Assembly (NCBI GenBank): GCA_035552095.1
Contig: DASZMA010000203.1
Span: 62,001 to 126,000, forward strand
Length of the DNA: 64,000 nucleotides
Source of the DNA: Bog-473 sp035552095
GTDB taxonomy: Bacteria > Actinomycetota > Acidimicrobiia > Acidimicrobiales > RAAP-2
Direction: 5' to 3'
Part shown: one piece after another, positions 25,370 through 34,030 of the stretch
How the letters are laid out: each line of letters begins with the position of its first letter
Position numbering within the stretch: position 1 is the stretch's first letter
Program-made: the position numbers and the translations under genes
Notes under the pieces: model-generated
Told to the model about the DNA's origin: nothing
Database searches by the model: none
Seen by the model: only the letters and a program-made list of their open reading frames with translations

Positions 25370-26201
25370 CGGCGACCACCAGCAGGGTGGCGCACAGGAC
25401 CCAGCCCAGCGCCGTGGTGTCCAGGCCGGCGTACTTCAGCCCCGAGGCGAAGATCACGAAGGTGATCACCGGCCTGATGTAGCGGTCGGGTGCCCGGGAG
25501 GAGAGCAGCGCGCCGACCAGCACCGCCGGCACGCTGCCGATGATGATGGACGTGGTGACGGAGAACTCCACGTGCCCGAAGGCCAGCGCCCCCAGGGCGG
25601 CGGCCAGGGTCAGGGGCACGGCCTGGGTGAGGTCGGTGCCGACCAGCTGATTGGCCCCCAAGGCGGGGTAGAGGAAGAGCAGGAGCACGATCATCAGCGA
25701 GCCCGAGCCCACCGAGGTCATGCCCACCACGAAGCCACCCACCATGCCGATGGCCACCGTGCGGGCCGGGCGGATACTCAGCTCGTGGACCAGGGCGCGG
25801 CGCGACTGGCCGGACCGGCGGTCCAGGACGTAGCGCAGGACCATGGCGGCCGCCCCCAGCAGCAGGGCGGCCCCCAGCGTCCGCTCCACGTTGTCCTGCG
25901 CCGCTGTCGAATTGCCCATGACGTGCAGCACGTAGGAGCCCAGGAAGGCCATGGGGACCGAGCCGCTCACCATCCAGCCGACCAGGCGGAAGTTCACCGT
26001 CTTCTGGGCGATGTGCACCACCGCCCCGATGGGGCGCATGACCACGGCGGCCACCAGGTCGCTGGAGATGGCGGTCGAGGGCTTGATCCCGAAGAGCAGG
26101 ATCAACATCGGCGTCATGAGCGCACCGCCGCCGGCGCCGGTCATGCCGACCAGGAACCCGACCACGGCACTGCCCAGCACAATGTACGGGTCGATGTTCA
26201 T
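25254..26201 (-). CDS. TauE/SafE family permease
   Basis: A 315-residue membrane protein with two homologous halves, each opening with a glycine-rich motif: VVGFLVGMTGAGGGALMTPML near the N-terminus and VGGFVVGMTSVGSGSLMIVLL in the middle. About eight helices are predicted. The family exports sulfite, sulfoacetate or related organosulfur anions; substrate is not evident. I start at ATG 26201 because the longer open frame would overlap the next gene's stop. It is the last gene of a leftward group. Confidence 0.9.
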   Translation of the reverse strand: MNIDPYIVLGSAVVGFLVGMTGAGGGALMTPMLILLFGIKPSTAISSDLVAAVVMRPIGAVVHIAQKTVNFRLVGWMVSGSVPMAFLGSYVLHVMGNSTAAQDNVERTLGAALLLGAAAMVLRYVLDRRSGQSRRALVHELSIRPARTVAIGMVGGFVVGMTSVGSGSLMIVLLLFLYPALGANQLVGTDLTQAVPLTLAAALGALAFGHVEFSVTTSIIIGSVPAVLVGALLSSRAPDRYIRPVITFVIFASGLKYAGLDTTALGWVLCATLLVVAVIWLASARPWRAPADPPPQGAGEAEDAGSRSSPTTPLP

Positions 26202-26223
26202 GGCGGTGTCTGCCCCCCGGTCC

Positions 26224-26931
26224 CTAGACGAGGGGCCAAGGGTAGGGCGGCCACTCACCGTCGTCGACCAGCTCGGGGAGGGCGGTCAGGTGCACCAGCC
26301 AGGCGGCCCGGTCGGCCACGGCGGCCAACTCGGGCGGGGTGAGCAGGTCGCACAAGGCAGGCGGTAGGTCGTCGCGGGCGAAGCGCTCCAGCGTGGTGAG
26401 ATCGTCGGGCGGCAGGGGGCAGCCGCCGAAGTCCCAGATCACCGTGCGCAGCTTGTCGTGCTCGTTGAAGCACAGCCCATTGTCGATGGCCCACAGCCGG
26501 TCCTCGGCCAGCAGCACGTGACCGCTCTTGCGGTCGGCGTTGTTGGCCACCACGTCGAAGGCGCCCATGCGCATCAGGGTGGGGTGCCAGCGGGGGTCGT
26601 CGCGCAGGGTGAAGTAGTGCGACTGCCCGTCCTCGGGCACGAAGCGCTGCACCGATCCCTCACCGAACGGGCCCTCGGACCGCTCCACCGTCTCGGGGAC
26701 CAGGCCCCATCCGAGTGCCTCGGACAGGACGAACGCCGCCACCTCGCGGCGGAAGAGCCCGCCCGGGAAGTCCCACAGGGGCCGTTCACCCTGGGCCGGC
26801 TTGTAGACCGCCATCAGCTCGTCGCCGCCCAGCCGGCAGGTGACCAACAGGGTGGCGTTGGAACTCCCGGCGATCCTCCCGTGTACCTCCATCTCACCCT
26901 CGGTGAGGAGGCACCTGACGTCCTCGTCCAA
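26224..26931 (-). CDS. SCO1664 family protein (kinase-like fold)
   Basis: A 235-residue member of an actinobacterial family with a PI3/4-kinase or HipA-like core: MAVYKPAQGERPLWDFP holds the nucleotide-binding lysine, and VVANNADRKSGHVLL with WAIDNGLCFNEH resembles the catalytic HxDxxxxN and DNG loops, with N replacing the usual catalytic H. The function is unproven. It follows the DUF3090 gene by 4 bases in the conserved three-gene set also found in mycobacteria (Rv2135c-Rv2133c). Confidence 0.9.
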   Translation of the reverse strand: MDEDVRCLLTEGEMEVHGRIAGSSNATLLVTCRLGGDELMAVYKPAQGERPLWDFPGGLFRREVAAFVLSEALGWGLVPETVERSEGPFGEGSVQRFVPEDGQSHYFTLRDDPRWHPTLMRMGAFDVVANNADRKSGHVLLAEDRLWAIDNGLCFNEHDKLRTVIWDFGGCPLPPDDLTTLERFARDDLPPALCDLLTPPELAAVADRAAWLVHLTALPELVDDGEWPPYPWPLV

Positions 26932-26935
26932 CGGA

Positions 26936-27460
26936 TCAGGTCACCGGGGGTCGATGGCCGTTGGTGCGCGGGCAGTCATGGCCGGACGGATCGAGCGGGA
27001 GCCCGCACAAGGGACAGGGTGGACGTCCGGCCTCGACCAGTCGGGTGGCGTGGATGGCGAAGGCGGCGGCCTGCTCCCGGGTGAGGGCGATCCGCAGCAC
27101 ATGGCCGCTCTCCTCTCCCTCCTGCTCGTCCTCATCCTCTTCCGAGTCACCGACCTCTTCGAGCACGACGACCACCCGGTCGATCTCCTCGTCGTAGGAG
27201 ACGCCGATGGTCCCGACCACCCACTCGGGGTCCTCGGTCCCGTCGAAGCTCAGGTCGTCGGGCAGGTGACCGGGCCGGCCCAGCTCCTTGATGATGCGGC
27301 CGAGATAGCCGGCCAGCACGGCGATCTGCTGCTTCTCCACCTTGACGGTGGTCTCGGTCAGGCCCTGGCGGCAGTAGAAGAGGAAGAGACGGTTCCCGAC
27401 CTCACCGATCACCCCGACCGTGCAATGGTCGGGCGCGTCGTAGTCGACCTCGTCGGTCAC
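26936..27460 (-). CDS. DUF3090 family protein
   Basis: A 174-residue protein of an actinobacterial family. The beta-rich core starts with FLFYCRQGLTETTVKVEKQQ and ends with an acidic strand pair. The C-terminus carries a CPLCGLPLDPSGHDC zinc-ribbon-like segment that would bind one metal. The function is unknown, but the fixed gene order with a histidine phosphatase and the SCO1664 protein argues for one pathway or complex. It overlaps the phosphatase gene by 4 bases. Confidence 0.9.
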   Translation of the reverse strand: MTDEVDYDAPDHCTVGVIGEVGNRLFLFYCRQGLTETTVKVEKQQIAVLAGYLGRIIKELGRPGHLPDDLSFDGTEDPEWVVGTIGVSYDEEIDRVVVVLEEVGDSEEDEDEQEGEESGHVLRIALTREQAAAFAIHATRLVEAGRPPCPLCGLPLDPSGHDCPRTNGHRPPVT

Positions 27461-28155
27461 GACAGCACCAGCTCCCCGAGCGATCCGGTCGAGTTGACGC
27501 AGAGGACGGCCGGGCCGCCGATGGTGAAGAGCAGGGCCGAGATGGAGCAGGGTGAAATCACCAGACGTTGCAGCAGATCCAACGGGACGCCGGCCGCCGT
27601 CGCCACAATGGCCTTGATGGGGTCGGCGTGCGACACCGCCACGATGGTCTCACCGGGATGGGCCGCCACCAGGTCCAGCACGGCATCGCTGCTGCGCACG
27701 GACATTTCGGCGAACGACTCGCCACCGGGGAAGCGGAAGCCGCTGGGCCAGCGCTGCACGGTCGGCCACTCCTTGGTCTTGTAGAGCTTGGACAGGGACT
27801 TCTCGGTCCACTCCCCGACATCAGCCTCGATCAACCCGTGCGCCGTCCGCACCCGGAGCCGGAGGGCGGAGGCGATGGGCGCCGCCGTCTCCCGGGTCCG
27901 CTCCAGCGGGGAGGCGTAAATGGCGGTTGGTGGCTTCTCCATGGCGGCGATCCGCTCCGCGACCACCCGGGCCTGGTCACGGCCCTTGTCGGAGAGGTGC
28001 AGGCCGGCGGCCCGGCCGGGGAGCATTTTGCCCGTGGTCGGGGTGGTGCCGTGCCGGACCAGGAGCACCACGGTGGGAGCCGGTCCCCGGTGGGTGGCGC
28101 GGTTCTGACGGCCGGACGCCGGGCGGGACGGGGTGGGGCGGGCGGATGCAGGCAC
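27457..28155 (-). CDS. Histidine phosphatase (MSMEG_4193 family)
   Basis: A phosphoglycerate-mutase-fold phosphatase, 232 residues from the chosen start. The catalytic RHG is in VVLLVRHGTTPTTG, the second arginine in SPLERTRETA, the acid glutamate in HGLIEADVGEW and the second histidine in VVAVSHADPIK. The substrate is unknown. No ATG lies near the conserved start; I chose GTG 28155, though a GTG nearer the RHG motif is possible. It is divergent from udgB across about 25 bases and heads the conserved trio. Confidence 0.86.
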   Translation of the reverse strand: MPASARPTPSRPASGRQNRATHRGPAPTVVLLVRHGTTPTTGKMLPGRAAGLHLSDKGRDQARVVAERIAAMEKPPTAIYASPLERTRETAAPIASALRLRVRTAHGLIEADVGEWTEKSLSKLYKTKEWPTVQRWPSGFRFPGGESFAEMSVRSSDAVLDLVAAHPGETIVAVSHADPIKAIVATAAGVPLDLLQRLVISPCSISALLFTIGGPAVLCVNSTGSLGELVLS

Positions 28156-28167
28156 GACGGCCCATCG

Positions 28168-28173
28168 TAGGCT
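28168..28173 (+). promoter_or_regulatory. Putative -10 of udgB
   Basis: TAGGCT is followed by 7 bases and the GTG start, predicting a leaderless transcript. No clear -35 is visible. Confidence 0.4.
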
Positions 28174-28180
28174 CTGGGCC

Positions 28181-28933
28181 GTGCCGCCCAACCGTGCCCA
28201 CCCGGACTCGTTGGCCGCGGTCCAGCAGGAGGTGGCGGACTGCCGGCGGTGCCCCCGGCTGGTGGCCTGGCGCGAGCAGGTGGCGGCGGCGCCCCGGGCC
28301 TCGTTCGCCGGCGAGCACTACTGGGGGCGGGGCGTTCCCGGGTTCGGGGATCCCGACGCTCATCTCGTCATCGTCGGACTGGCCCCGGCGGCCCACGGGG
28401 CCAACCGCACCGGGCGCATGTTCACCGGGGACCGTTCCGGGGACTGGCTGTTCGCCGCCCTGCACCGGGCCGGGTACGCCTCCCAGGCGACCAGCACCAC
28501 CCGGGACGACGGCCTGGAACTCTCGGGGGTCTACATCACCGCATCAGTGCACTGCGCGCCGCCGGACAACAAGCCCGAACCATCCGAGCGGGCCGCTTGC
28601 GCCCCCTACCTGGCCCGGGAGCTGGCGCTGCTGGGTGCGGCCACGGTGGTGCTGGCGCTGGGGCAGATCGCCTGGAACAGCCTGGGTGCCAATTTCGCGC
28701 TCCGGCCGCGCCCGAAGTTCACCCACCTGGCCGAGTGCCCGCTCCCATCGGGGGCAATGCTCCTCGGCTCGTACCACCCCAGCCAGCAGAACACCTTCAC
28801 CGGCACCCTGACCGAGCCCATGTTCGATGCCGTCTTCGCCCGGGCGAGGGAGATCGACCAAGAGCGGGCACCGTCGGATCAGCCGGCGCCGTCGACTCAG
28901 CTGGCCCAGGCGCATCAACTCACGCAGTCGTAG
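28181..28933 (+). CDS. udgB: Family 5 uracil-DNA glycosylase (UdgB)
   Basis: Base-excision repair enzyme that removes uracil and other deaminated bases. In 250 residues, motif A reads GLAPAAHGANRTGRMFTGD, where alanine replaces the catalytic Asp/Asn of other UDG families; this is diagnostic of family 5. Motif B GSYHPSQQNTFTG holds the catalytic histidine. Cluster cysteines appear in CRRCPRL and VHCAPPDNKPEP. The last 20 residues are low-complexity. Its 3' end overlaps the convergent phosphotransferase gene by 19 bases. Confidence 0.94.
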   Translation: MPPNRAHPDSLAAVQQEVADCRRCPRLVAWREQVAAAPRASFAGEHYWGRGVPGFGDPDAHLVIVGLAPAAHGANRTGRMFTGDRSGDWLFAALHRAGYASQATSTTRDDGLELSGVYITASVHCAPPDNKPEPSERAACAPYLARELALLGAATVVLALGQIAWNSLGANFALRPRPKFTHLAECPLPSGAMLLGSYHPSQQNTFTGTLTEPMFDAVFARAREIDQERAPSDQPAPSTQLAQAHQLTQS

Positions 28934-29703
28934 AGGAGACGGTAGAAGCCGATGCGATTCCGGTCGGGCTCCACGCCGTAGCTCTCGTAGAAGAGCGGTT
29001 CGAACTCCGTTCCGAAATTCCATCCGGTGCTCCAGGCCCCCACGGCGATGTCCCACCAGCGATCGGCTACGCCCAGCTCGCCCAGGTCCACGTAGCCGGT
29101 GACCCTTCCCCCGATCAGGAGCGCATTGGGCGGGCAGTAGTCGCCGTGGCAGACCACCAGGTCCTCGCCGTCGGGTGCGGTCGCCTCCAGCCGGGCCAGG
29201 GCGGAGGCGGCGCTGAGGTGGGCGAACTCGGGATGGAAGTGGCGGGCCGGGTCGATCAGCCCGGCCTCGACGCGCCGCCGGACGTGGTCCAGGGCGGCAT
29301 CGACGGGGAAGCGGAACGGGCACCACTCCTCGCCGACGGCGGCATGGAAGGCGGCCAGCCCTTCGGCGTAGGCCCGGACCAGCGCCGGGAGATCGGAGGA
29401 CCACGCCGGGTCGGTGGCGTCGCGACCGGGCAGCCCCTCGGTGAGCAGGACGGTGCCGCCCTCGACCGCCTCGACGGTCACCACGGTCGGCACCGGCAGA
29501 TAGGCGGCGGCCCAGACCATCCGCTCCGCCTCGGCGTACAGGGTGGGGTAGGTGCCGGCGCGGTCGATCTTGGCGTAGCGCACCCGGCCGTCGGGATGGG
29601 TGAGCCGCCAGGTGGTCGAGCGGTCGAACTTGGCGTAGGCCACGGTGGGCCCCCATCCGGGTGCCAACCGGGCCAGGAAGGGGGGCGGGGTCGCAGTCAC
29701 CAC
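28915..29703 (-). CDS. Aminoglycoside phosphotransferase (APH)-fold kinase
   Basis: A 262-residue kinase with a nucleotide-binding N-lobe (VRYAKIDRAG), the Brenner motif HGDYCPPN and the metal-binding GYVDLGELGVADRWWD. The TGWNFGTEFEPLFYESYGV end is typical of APH(3')-type enzymes, which phosphorylate aminoglycosides or other alcohols. An upstream continuation of the frame is antisense to the next gene and is ignored; translation probably starts at GTG 29703 or 29700. Resistance is possible, but many chromosomal members have unrelated substrates. Confidence 0.85.
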   Translation of the reverse strand: MVTATPPPFLARLAPGWGPTVAYAKFDRSTTWRLTHPDGRVRYAKIDRAGTYPTLYAEAERMVWAAAYLPVPTVVTVEAVEGGTVLLTEGLPGRDATDPAWSSDLPALVRAYAEGLAAFHAAVGEEWCPFRFPVDAALDHVRRRVEAGLIDPARHFHPEFAHLSAASALARLEATAPDGEDLVVCHGDYCPPNALLIGGRVTGYVDLGELGVADRWWDIAVGAWSTGWNFGTEFEPLFYESYGVEPDRNRIGFYRLLYDCVS

Positions 29704-29775
29704 GGACCTGCACGGTAGGGGAAGTGGCGGGTCCCAACCGGCTACCGTCGGCCGACAACCTTTGGAGGGGATGCA

Positions 29776-31215
29776 GTGAGCGAACCGACCGACGTCACGC
29801 CCTGCGATGCCGCAGAGGTCAGCACCTGGGACGACACGGCTGACGTGGTGGTGGTCGGCTTCGGCGCCGCCGGGTCGACCGCCGCCTTCAGCGCGGCCGA
29901 GGCCGGGGCGCAGGTGCTGGTGACCGAGCGCACCGGTGGCCCGGGTGGGGCAGCGGCTCTGGCCGAGGGCATCGTCTACCTGGGCGGCGGGACACCGGTA
30001 CAGCAGGCCTGCGGATTCGACGACACGACCGACGACATGTACCGCTACATGATGGCGGCGTGCGGGCCCGATCCCGACGAAGCCAAGATCGCCCGCTACT
30101 GCGCTGGGAGCCTGGGCCACTTCGACTGGCTGGTGGCCCGGGGGGTGCCGTTCGACCCGAGTTTCTGTGCCGACACCAGCATGGCGCCCAACGGGGTCGA
30201 GGGGCTGGTCTACTCCGGCGGCGAGGATGCCTACCCCTTCAACGAGATCGCCCGCCCGGCGCCGCGGGGGCACCTGGCCAAAACCAAGCGATCGACCGGG
30301 TGGCTGCTCATGCAGATCCTGGCCGCGGCGGCCAGCGCGGCCGGTGCCGCCGTGTCGCTCGATACCCGGATCGACCGCCTGGTGGTCGACGACGGCCGCG
30401 TGGTGGGGGTGCAGGGGCAGCGCTTCGGGCGGACCGTGTCCCTGCGGGCGCGGCGGGGAGTGGTACTGACCGCCGGGGGCTTCATCTTCAACGACGACAT
30501 GCTGCGCCAGCACTGCCCGCCCCTGGTCCGGGGCTCCTTCAAGGTCGGGACCGAGGGCGACGACGGCCGGGGCATCCGGATGGCGCAGGCCATCGGCGCC
30601 TCGGTGCGCAACATGTACGCCGGCGAGGTCTCGCTGCCCATCACGCCGCCCCGGAGCCTCATTCAGGGGATCCTGGTCAACGGCCAAGGGCAGCGGTTCA
30701 TCAACGAGGACACGTACATGGGGCGGGTCGGCCAGTCCGCGCTGTACGAGCAGGACGGCCAGGTGTTCCTCATCCTCGACGAGGCGTCGTACGAAGTGAA
30801 CTGGATGGGCCTGGCCGCGTCCTGGGTGTGCGGGACCACGGCGGAGCTCGAGGCCGAAATGGGCCTGCCCACCGGCTCCCTGCAGGCCACGGTGGACCTG
30901 TACAACCGCCACGCGGCGAGCGGCGAGGACCCCCTCTTCCACAAGGGCGCCTCCTGGGTGCGCCCGCTGGTGCCGCCCATCGGCGCCGTGGACCTGCGCA
31001 TCGGGCCGGCCCCGTACGCGCCGTTCACCCTGGGCGGCCTGGAAACCACGGTCGAAGGGGAGGTGCGCAACCTGGCCGGGGCGGCCATCCCCGGACTCTT
31101 CGCCGCCGGCCGCACCACGGCGGGCGTGTGCTCGTTCGGTTACGCCAGCGGGCTCTCCATCGGGGACAGCACCATGTTCGGCCGCTTCGCCGGAGCCCGG
31201 GCCGCAGCCGGCTAG
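29776..31215 (+). CDS. FAD-dependent oxidoreductase (fumarate reductase/ketosteroid dehydrogenase-like)
   Basis: A 479-residue flavoprotein. FAD binds at VVVVGFGAAGSTAAFSAAEAG near residue 25, and the C-terminal GLFAAGRTTAGVCSFGYASG motif closes the site. The succinate dehydrogenase/fumarate reductase flavoprotein and 3-ketosteroid-1-dehydrogenase families share this layout; the substrate is uncertain. GGAGGGG at 29764-29770 is 5 nt before the GTG start, which decides the start. It stands alone between divergent and convergent neighbours. Confidence 0.88.
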   Translation: MSEPTDVTPCDAAEVSTWDDTADVVVVGFGAAGSTAAFSAAEAGAQVLVTERTGGPGGAAALAEGIVYLGGGTPVQQACGFDDTTDDMYRYMMAACGPDPDEAKIARYCAGSLGHFDWLVARGVPFDPSFCADTSMAPNGVEGLVYSGGEDAYPFNEIARPAPRGHLAKTKRSTGWLLMQILAAAASAAGAAVSLDTRIDRLVVDDGRVVGVQGQRFGRTVSLRARRGVVLTAGGFIFNDDMLRQHCPPLVRGSFKVGTEGDDGRGIRMAQAIGASVRNMYAGEVSLPITPPRSLIQGILVNGQGQRFINEDTYMGRVGQSALYEQDGQVFLILDEASYEVNWMGLAASWVCGTTAELEAEMGLPTGSLQATVDLYNRHAASGEDPLFHKGASWVRPLVPPIGAVDLRIGPAPYAPFTLGGLETTVEGEVRNLAGAAIPGLFAAGRTTAGVCSFGYASGLSIGDSTMFGRFAGARAAAG

Positions 31216-31227
31216 CGCCAGGCCGAA

Positions 31228-31878
31228 CTAACTACGGTGTTGGGCGTACTGGATCACCCGGGTCATCACGGCGTCGTCCGCTTTGGCCACCGATCCCGTG
31301 TCGAAGGGCGGCTGGGGGTCGTACTCCACCATCAACTGCGCGGCTTGCGCCGCGGTGCGGTCGATGAGGATTTCGACCAGGCGCAGGGCCATGTCGATGC
31401 CGCTCGAGACGCCGGCGGCCGTGATGATGCGGTGCTCGAGGTGCTCGACCACCCGATCGTCGGTTGGCCGCGCCCCGAGGGCCGCCAGCTCGGGGTAACA
31501 GGACCAGTGGGTAGTGGCGGTGAGCCCGCTGAGGAGGCCGGCAGCGGCCAGGATCAGGGAGCCGGTGCAGACCGAGGTGGTCATGACCGAGGTGAGGTGG
31601 GCGTGTCGGACCCACTGCAGCACCCGCTCGTCCTCGACCAGCGGCCGGGTGCCCACACCGCCGGGGAAGAGGATGACGTCGGGTTCGGGCAGGTCCTCAA
31701 AGGTGGCGTCGACGGTGAGGCCGAGCATGGCGTTCTCCGTGCGCACCTCGCCGCGCTGGTGGCCGATGAACGTGATGTCGAGCGTGGGGATGCGCTGCAG
31801 CACTTCGTAGGGCCCCACCGCGTCCAACGCGGTGCACTTGGGGAAGATCGGGATGGCGACCTGCAGGGTGCCGGTCAT
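31228..31878 (-). CDS. DJ-1/PfpI family protein (isonitrile hydratase-like)
   Basis: A 216-residue DJ-1/PfpI-fold protein. The nucleophile elbow cysteine is in SVCTGSLILAAAGLL and the acidic partner in the N-terminal ALDAVGPYEVL segment. The THWSCYPEL stretch and overall length match the isonitrile hydratase/InhA-like subgroup. Its own domain resembles the first half of the GlxA protein encoded directly upstream, so the pair may have arisen by duplication. It overlaps that gene by 4 bases. Confidence 0.87.
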   Translation of the reverse strand: MTGTLQVAIPIFPKCTALDAVGPYEVLQRIPTLDITFIGHQRGEVRTENAMLGLTVDATFEDLPEPDVILFPGGVGTRPLVEDERVLQWVRHAHLTSVMTTSVCTGSLILAAAGLLSGLTATTHWSCYPELAALGARPTDDRVVEHLEHRIITAAGVSSGIDMALRLVEILIDRTAAQAAQLMVEYDPQPPFDTGSVAKADDAVMTRVIQYAQHRS

Positions 31879-32894
31879 GCGGAGGTCCTCTCGTTGGTGA
31901 CGGTGCGGAAGCGGCGCCGGTAGGCGTCAGGGGCGACGTTGAGCCGGCGTTGGAAGACCCGGCGCAGCGTCTCGGCCGTGCCGAACCCGCAGCGCCGGGC
32001 GATCACATCGAGCGTGTCGCCGGTCGTCTCGAGGTCGGAGCGGGCGGCCTCGAGCCGCACCCGCTCCACGAACCGGCCCGGCGTCTCGCCCACCTCCGCC
32101 GTGAAGGTGCGGGCGAAGTGGCGCAGGCTCATGGCGGCCGCCGCGGCCAGGGTGGGAAGCCGGTGGTCACCGCCCGGCGCCGCTTCGACCAGGGTCTGCA
32201 CGGCGCGCACGGTGGAGCGTTCGGCCCGGGGCACCCACACCGGCGAGGCGAACTGCGTCTGCCCGCCCGGACGGTGCAGGAACATGACGAGCCAGCGTGC
32301 CACCGACTGCGCTACCTCGGACCCCAGGTCGTCGTGGACCAGAGCGAGCGCCAGGTCGATGCCGGCGGTGACCCCGGCGCTGGTCCAGAACTTGCCGTCG
32401 CGGTGGTAGATCGGATCGGGGTCGACGGTGAGGGATGGGTAGTCCGCCTGCAGCTCGTGGGCCGCCGCCCAGTGGGTGGTGACCCGGCGCCCTTGCAGTA
32501 GGCCGGCCTCCGCGCCCAGGAACGCCCCCGTGCACACCGTGGCCACCCGGCGACAGCGCGGCGCGGTGGCCCTGATCCACCCGATCAGCTCGGCGTCGTG
32601 GCGGGCCGTGCGGGTGCCGCCACCACCGGGCAGGACCAAGGTGTCGATCCGCTGGTCGGCGTCGGGCAAGGGGACGGTGCACAGGCCAAGGCCGCTCTCG
32701 GAGCGGACCGGCTGGCCGTCGGTCGAGGCCAGCGTCACCCGGTACCCCCCGGCCCGGCCCAGCGCCCGGGCGGCCCGGTTGGCCCCGGTGAAGACCTCGA
32801 ACGGCCCGACCGCATCGAGCGGTTGGATCCCCGGGAAGGCGACGATGACCACGTGACGCTCTCGCACCGCGCCACCCTGACCCATGGAACTCAT
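31875..32894 (-). CDS. GlxA family AraC-type transcription regulator
   Basis: A 339-residue regulator: an N-terminal DJ-1/PfpI-like domain (about residues 10-190, with VCTGAFLGAEAGLLQGR) and a C-terminal AraC/XylS pair of helix-turn-helices (RHFARTFTAEVGETPGRF, then DTLDVIARRCGFGTAETLRRVFQRR). The first domain probably senses a small molecule. It likely regulates the adjacent PfpI gene or itself. Two ATGs, at 32894 and 32885, are possible starts. Confidence 0.92.
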   Translation of the reverse strand: MSSMGQGGAVRERHVVIVAFPGIQPLDAVGPFEVFTGANRAARALGRAGGYRVTLASTDGQPVRSESGLGLCTVPLPDADQRIDTLVLPGGGGTRTARHDAELIGWIRATAPRCRRVATVCTGAFLGAEAGLLQGRRVTTHWAAAHELQADYPSLTVDPDPIYHRDGKFWTSAGVTAGIDLALALVHDDLGSEVAQSVARWLVMFLHRPGGQTQFASPVWVPRAERSTVRAVQTLVEAAPGGDHRLPTLAAAAAMSLRHFARTFTAEVGETPGRFVERVRLEAARSDLETTGDTLDVIARRCGFGTAETLRRVFQRRLNVAPDAYRRRFRTVTNERTSA

Positions 32895-32896
32895 GG

Positions 32897-32907
32897 CGTC
32901 AATGACG
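32897..32907. promoter_or_regulatory. Palindrome upstream of the GlxA-family gene
   Basis: CGTCA-A-TGACG is a perfect 11-bp palindrome 3 bp upstream of the start codon. It could be an operator; AraC proteins more often bind direct repeats, so another regulator or chance is possible. Confidence 0.3.
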
Positions 32908-33040
32908 TAGTTCCCACAGTTTCGGCCACCGGAGCCATTCCGGCACGGCCCGCCGTCGACCCAGGTGAAGGGCGGTACGGCCTCCCTGAGAGAACCATAA
33001 GGGTCGGCCGTCCCGCTGCGCCGGTCGGCCCAAACCGCGT

Positions 33041-33049
33041 TGTTAGGGT
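33041..33049 (+). promoter_or_regulatory. Extended -10 promoter of the DPA operon
   Basis: TGTTAGGGT is an extended -10 (TG-n-TAGGGT). It ends 6 nt before the in-frame ATC at 33056. The 32895-33040 stretch holds no recognisable -35 or ORF. Confidence 0.35.
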
Positions 33050-33163
33050 CGGCCTATCGCATCCAAACCCGGAGTTCGGACGCCCCGCGAGGAATGCGCT
33101 CTTGCTCCCCCAGGAGGGCATGCGCCGGCGCGCCGGTGGCGTCGCCGCTCGTCGGCCCCGGCT

Positions 33164-34030
33164 CTGCTGCAAGCGCTACGCGTCCGCCAGTGGACCAAGA
33201 ACGTGCTCGTCTTCCTGGCGCCGGCCTCGGCCGGGGCGTTGGGCCATCTGCACCCCTTCCTCGAGGTGCTGGCGACATTCGGCATATTCTGTGCCGCCTC
33301 GTCGGCCACCTACCTGTTCAACGACTCCATGGATGCGGAGTCGGACCGTTATCACCCCGACAAGCGGCACCGCCCGATCGCGGCGGGGCGGTTGTCGATC
33401 CGGGTTGCGATAAGTGTGGGGCTGGGTCTGGCCGCCGTCGCCCTCGCCACCGCCTGGGCGCTGGCCGGTTGGAAGCTCGCCCTGGTGGTGGTGGCGTATG
33501 TCGGCCTCAGTGCCGCCTACACCCTTCACTTCAAGCGGGAGCCCGTCATTGAACTGGCCTTTGTCGCATCGGGCTTCGTCCTGCGCGCCATCGCCGGTGG
33601 TGTGGCCACCCACGTGCCGCTCTCCAACTGGTTCCTCGCCGTCACCTGTTTCGGCGCGCTCTTCATGGCGACGGGCAAGCGGGCGGCTGAGTTGCAGATC
33701 CTCGGGGAGAACCCGGAAAACCACCGCCGCGCCCTCTCGGCTTACAGCCAGTCGTTCCTCCACTCGGTACTGACCCTCACCGCCTCGGTGACCGTGACTT
33801 CCTACTGCCTGTGGGCCTTCGGTAGTTCCGGGCTCGCCATGACCGACCGTCACGACCAGATATGGATTGAGCTGACGGTCATCCCCATGGTCCTGGGCGT
33901 GCTCCACGTGTTGCGCCGGCTGGACGGCGGCGAAGGTGGCGCGCCCGAGGATCTCGTGCTGGGCGACCGAATCCTGCAATCCATCGGCCTGGCCTGGCTG
34001 GCGCTGTTCGCCGTCGGTGTCTACACCTGA
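33164..34030 (+). CDS. ubiA: UbiA-type decaprenyl-phosphate phosphoribosyltransferase
   Basis: Polytopic transferase that attaches phosphoribose to decaprenyl phosphate, the first lipid step to decaprenyl-phospho-arabinose. The conserved RVRQWTKNVLVFLAP start and the metal-binding NDSMDAESDRYHPDKRHRPI motif match the Rv3806c family. The frame has no ATG, GTG or TTG between its upstream stop (33044) and GTG 33203, which lies inside the conserved start. The coordinate given (CTG 33164) marks where homology begins. A one-base deletion near 33155-33161 or an unusual start is likely. It precedes dprE1 in an operon. Confidence 0.85.
   Translation: MLQALRVRQWTKNVLVFLAPASAGALGHLHPFLEVLATFGIFCAASSATYLFNDSMDAESDRYHPDKRHRPIAAGRLSIRVAISVGLGLAAVALATAWALAGWKLALVVVAYVGLSAAYTLHFKREPVIELAFVASGFVLRAIAGGVATHVPLSNWFLAVTCFGALFMATGKRAAELQILGENPENHRRALSAYSQSFLHSVLTLTASVTVTSYCLWAFGSSGLAMTDRHDQIWIELTVIPMVLGVLHVLRRLDGGEGGAPEDLVLGDRILQSIGLAWLALFAVGVYT

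Noticed and set aside
26202..26258. Earlier start for the TauE/SafE permease
   Set aside because: It would overlap the end of the SCO1664-family gene and adds no family sequence; ATG 26201 matches the family start.
29704..30942. Upstream extension of the phosphotransferase frame
   Set aside because: It is antisense to the flavoprotein gene and has no APH homology; the kinase domain begins after GTG 29703.
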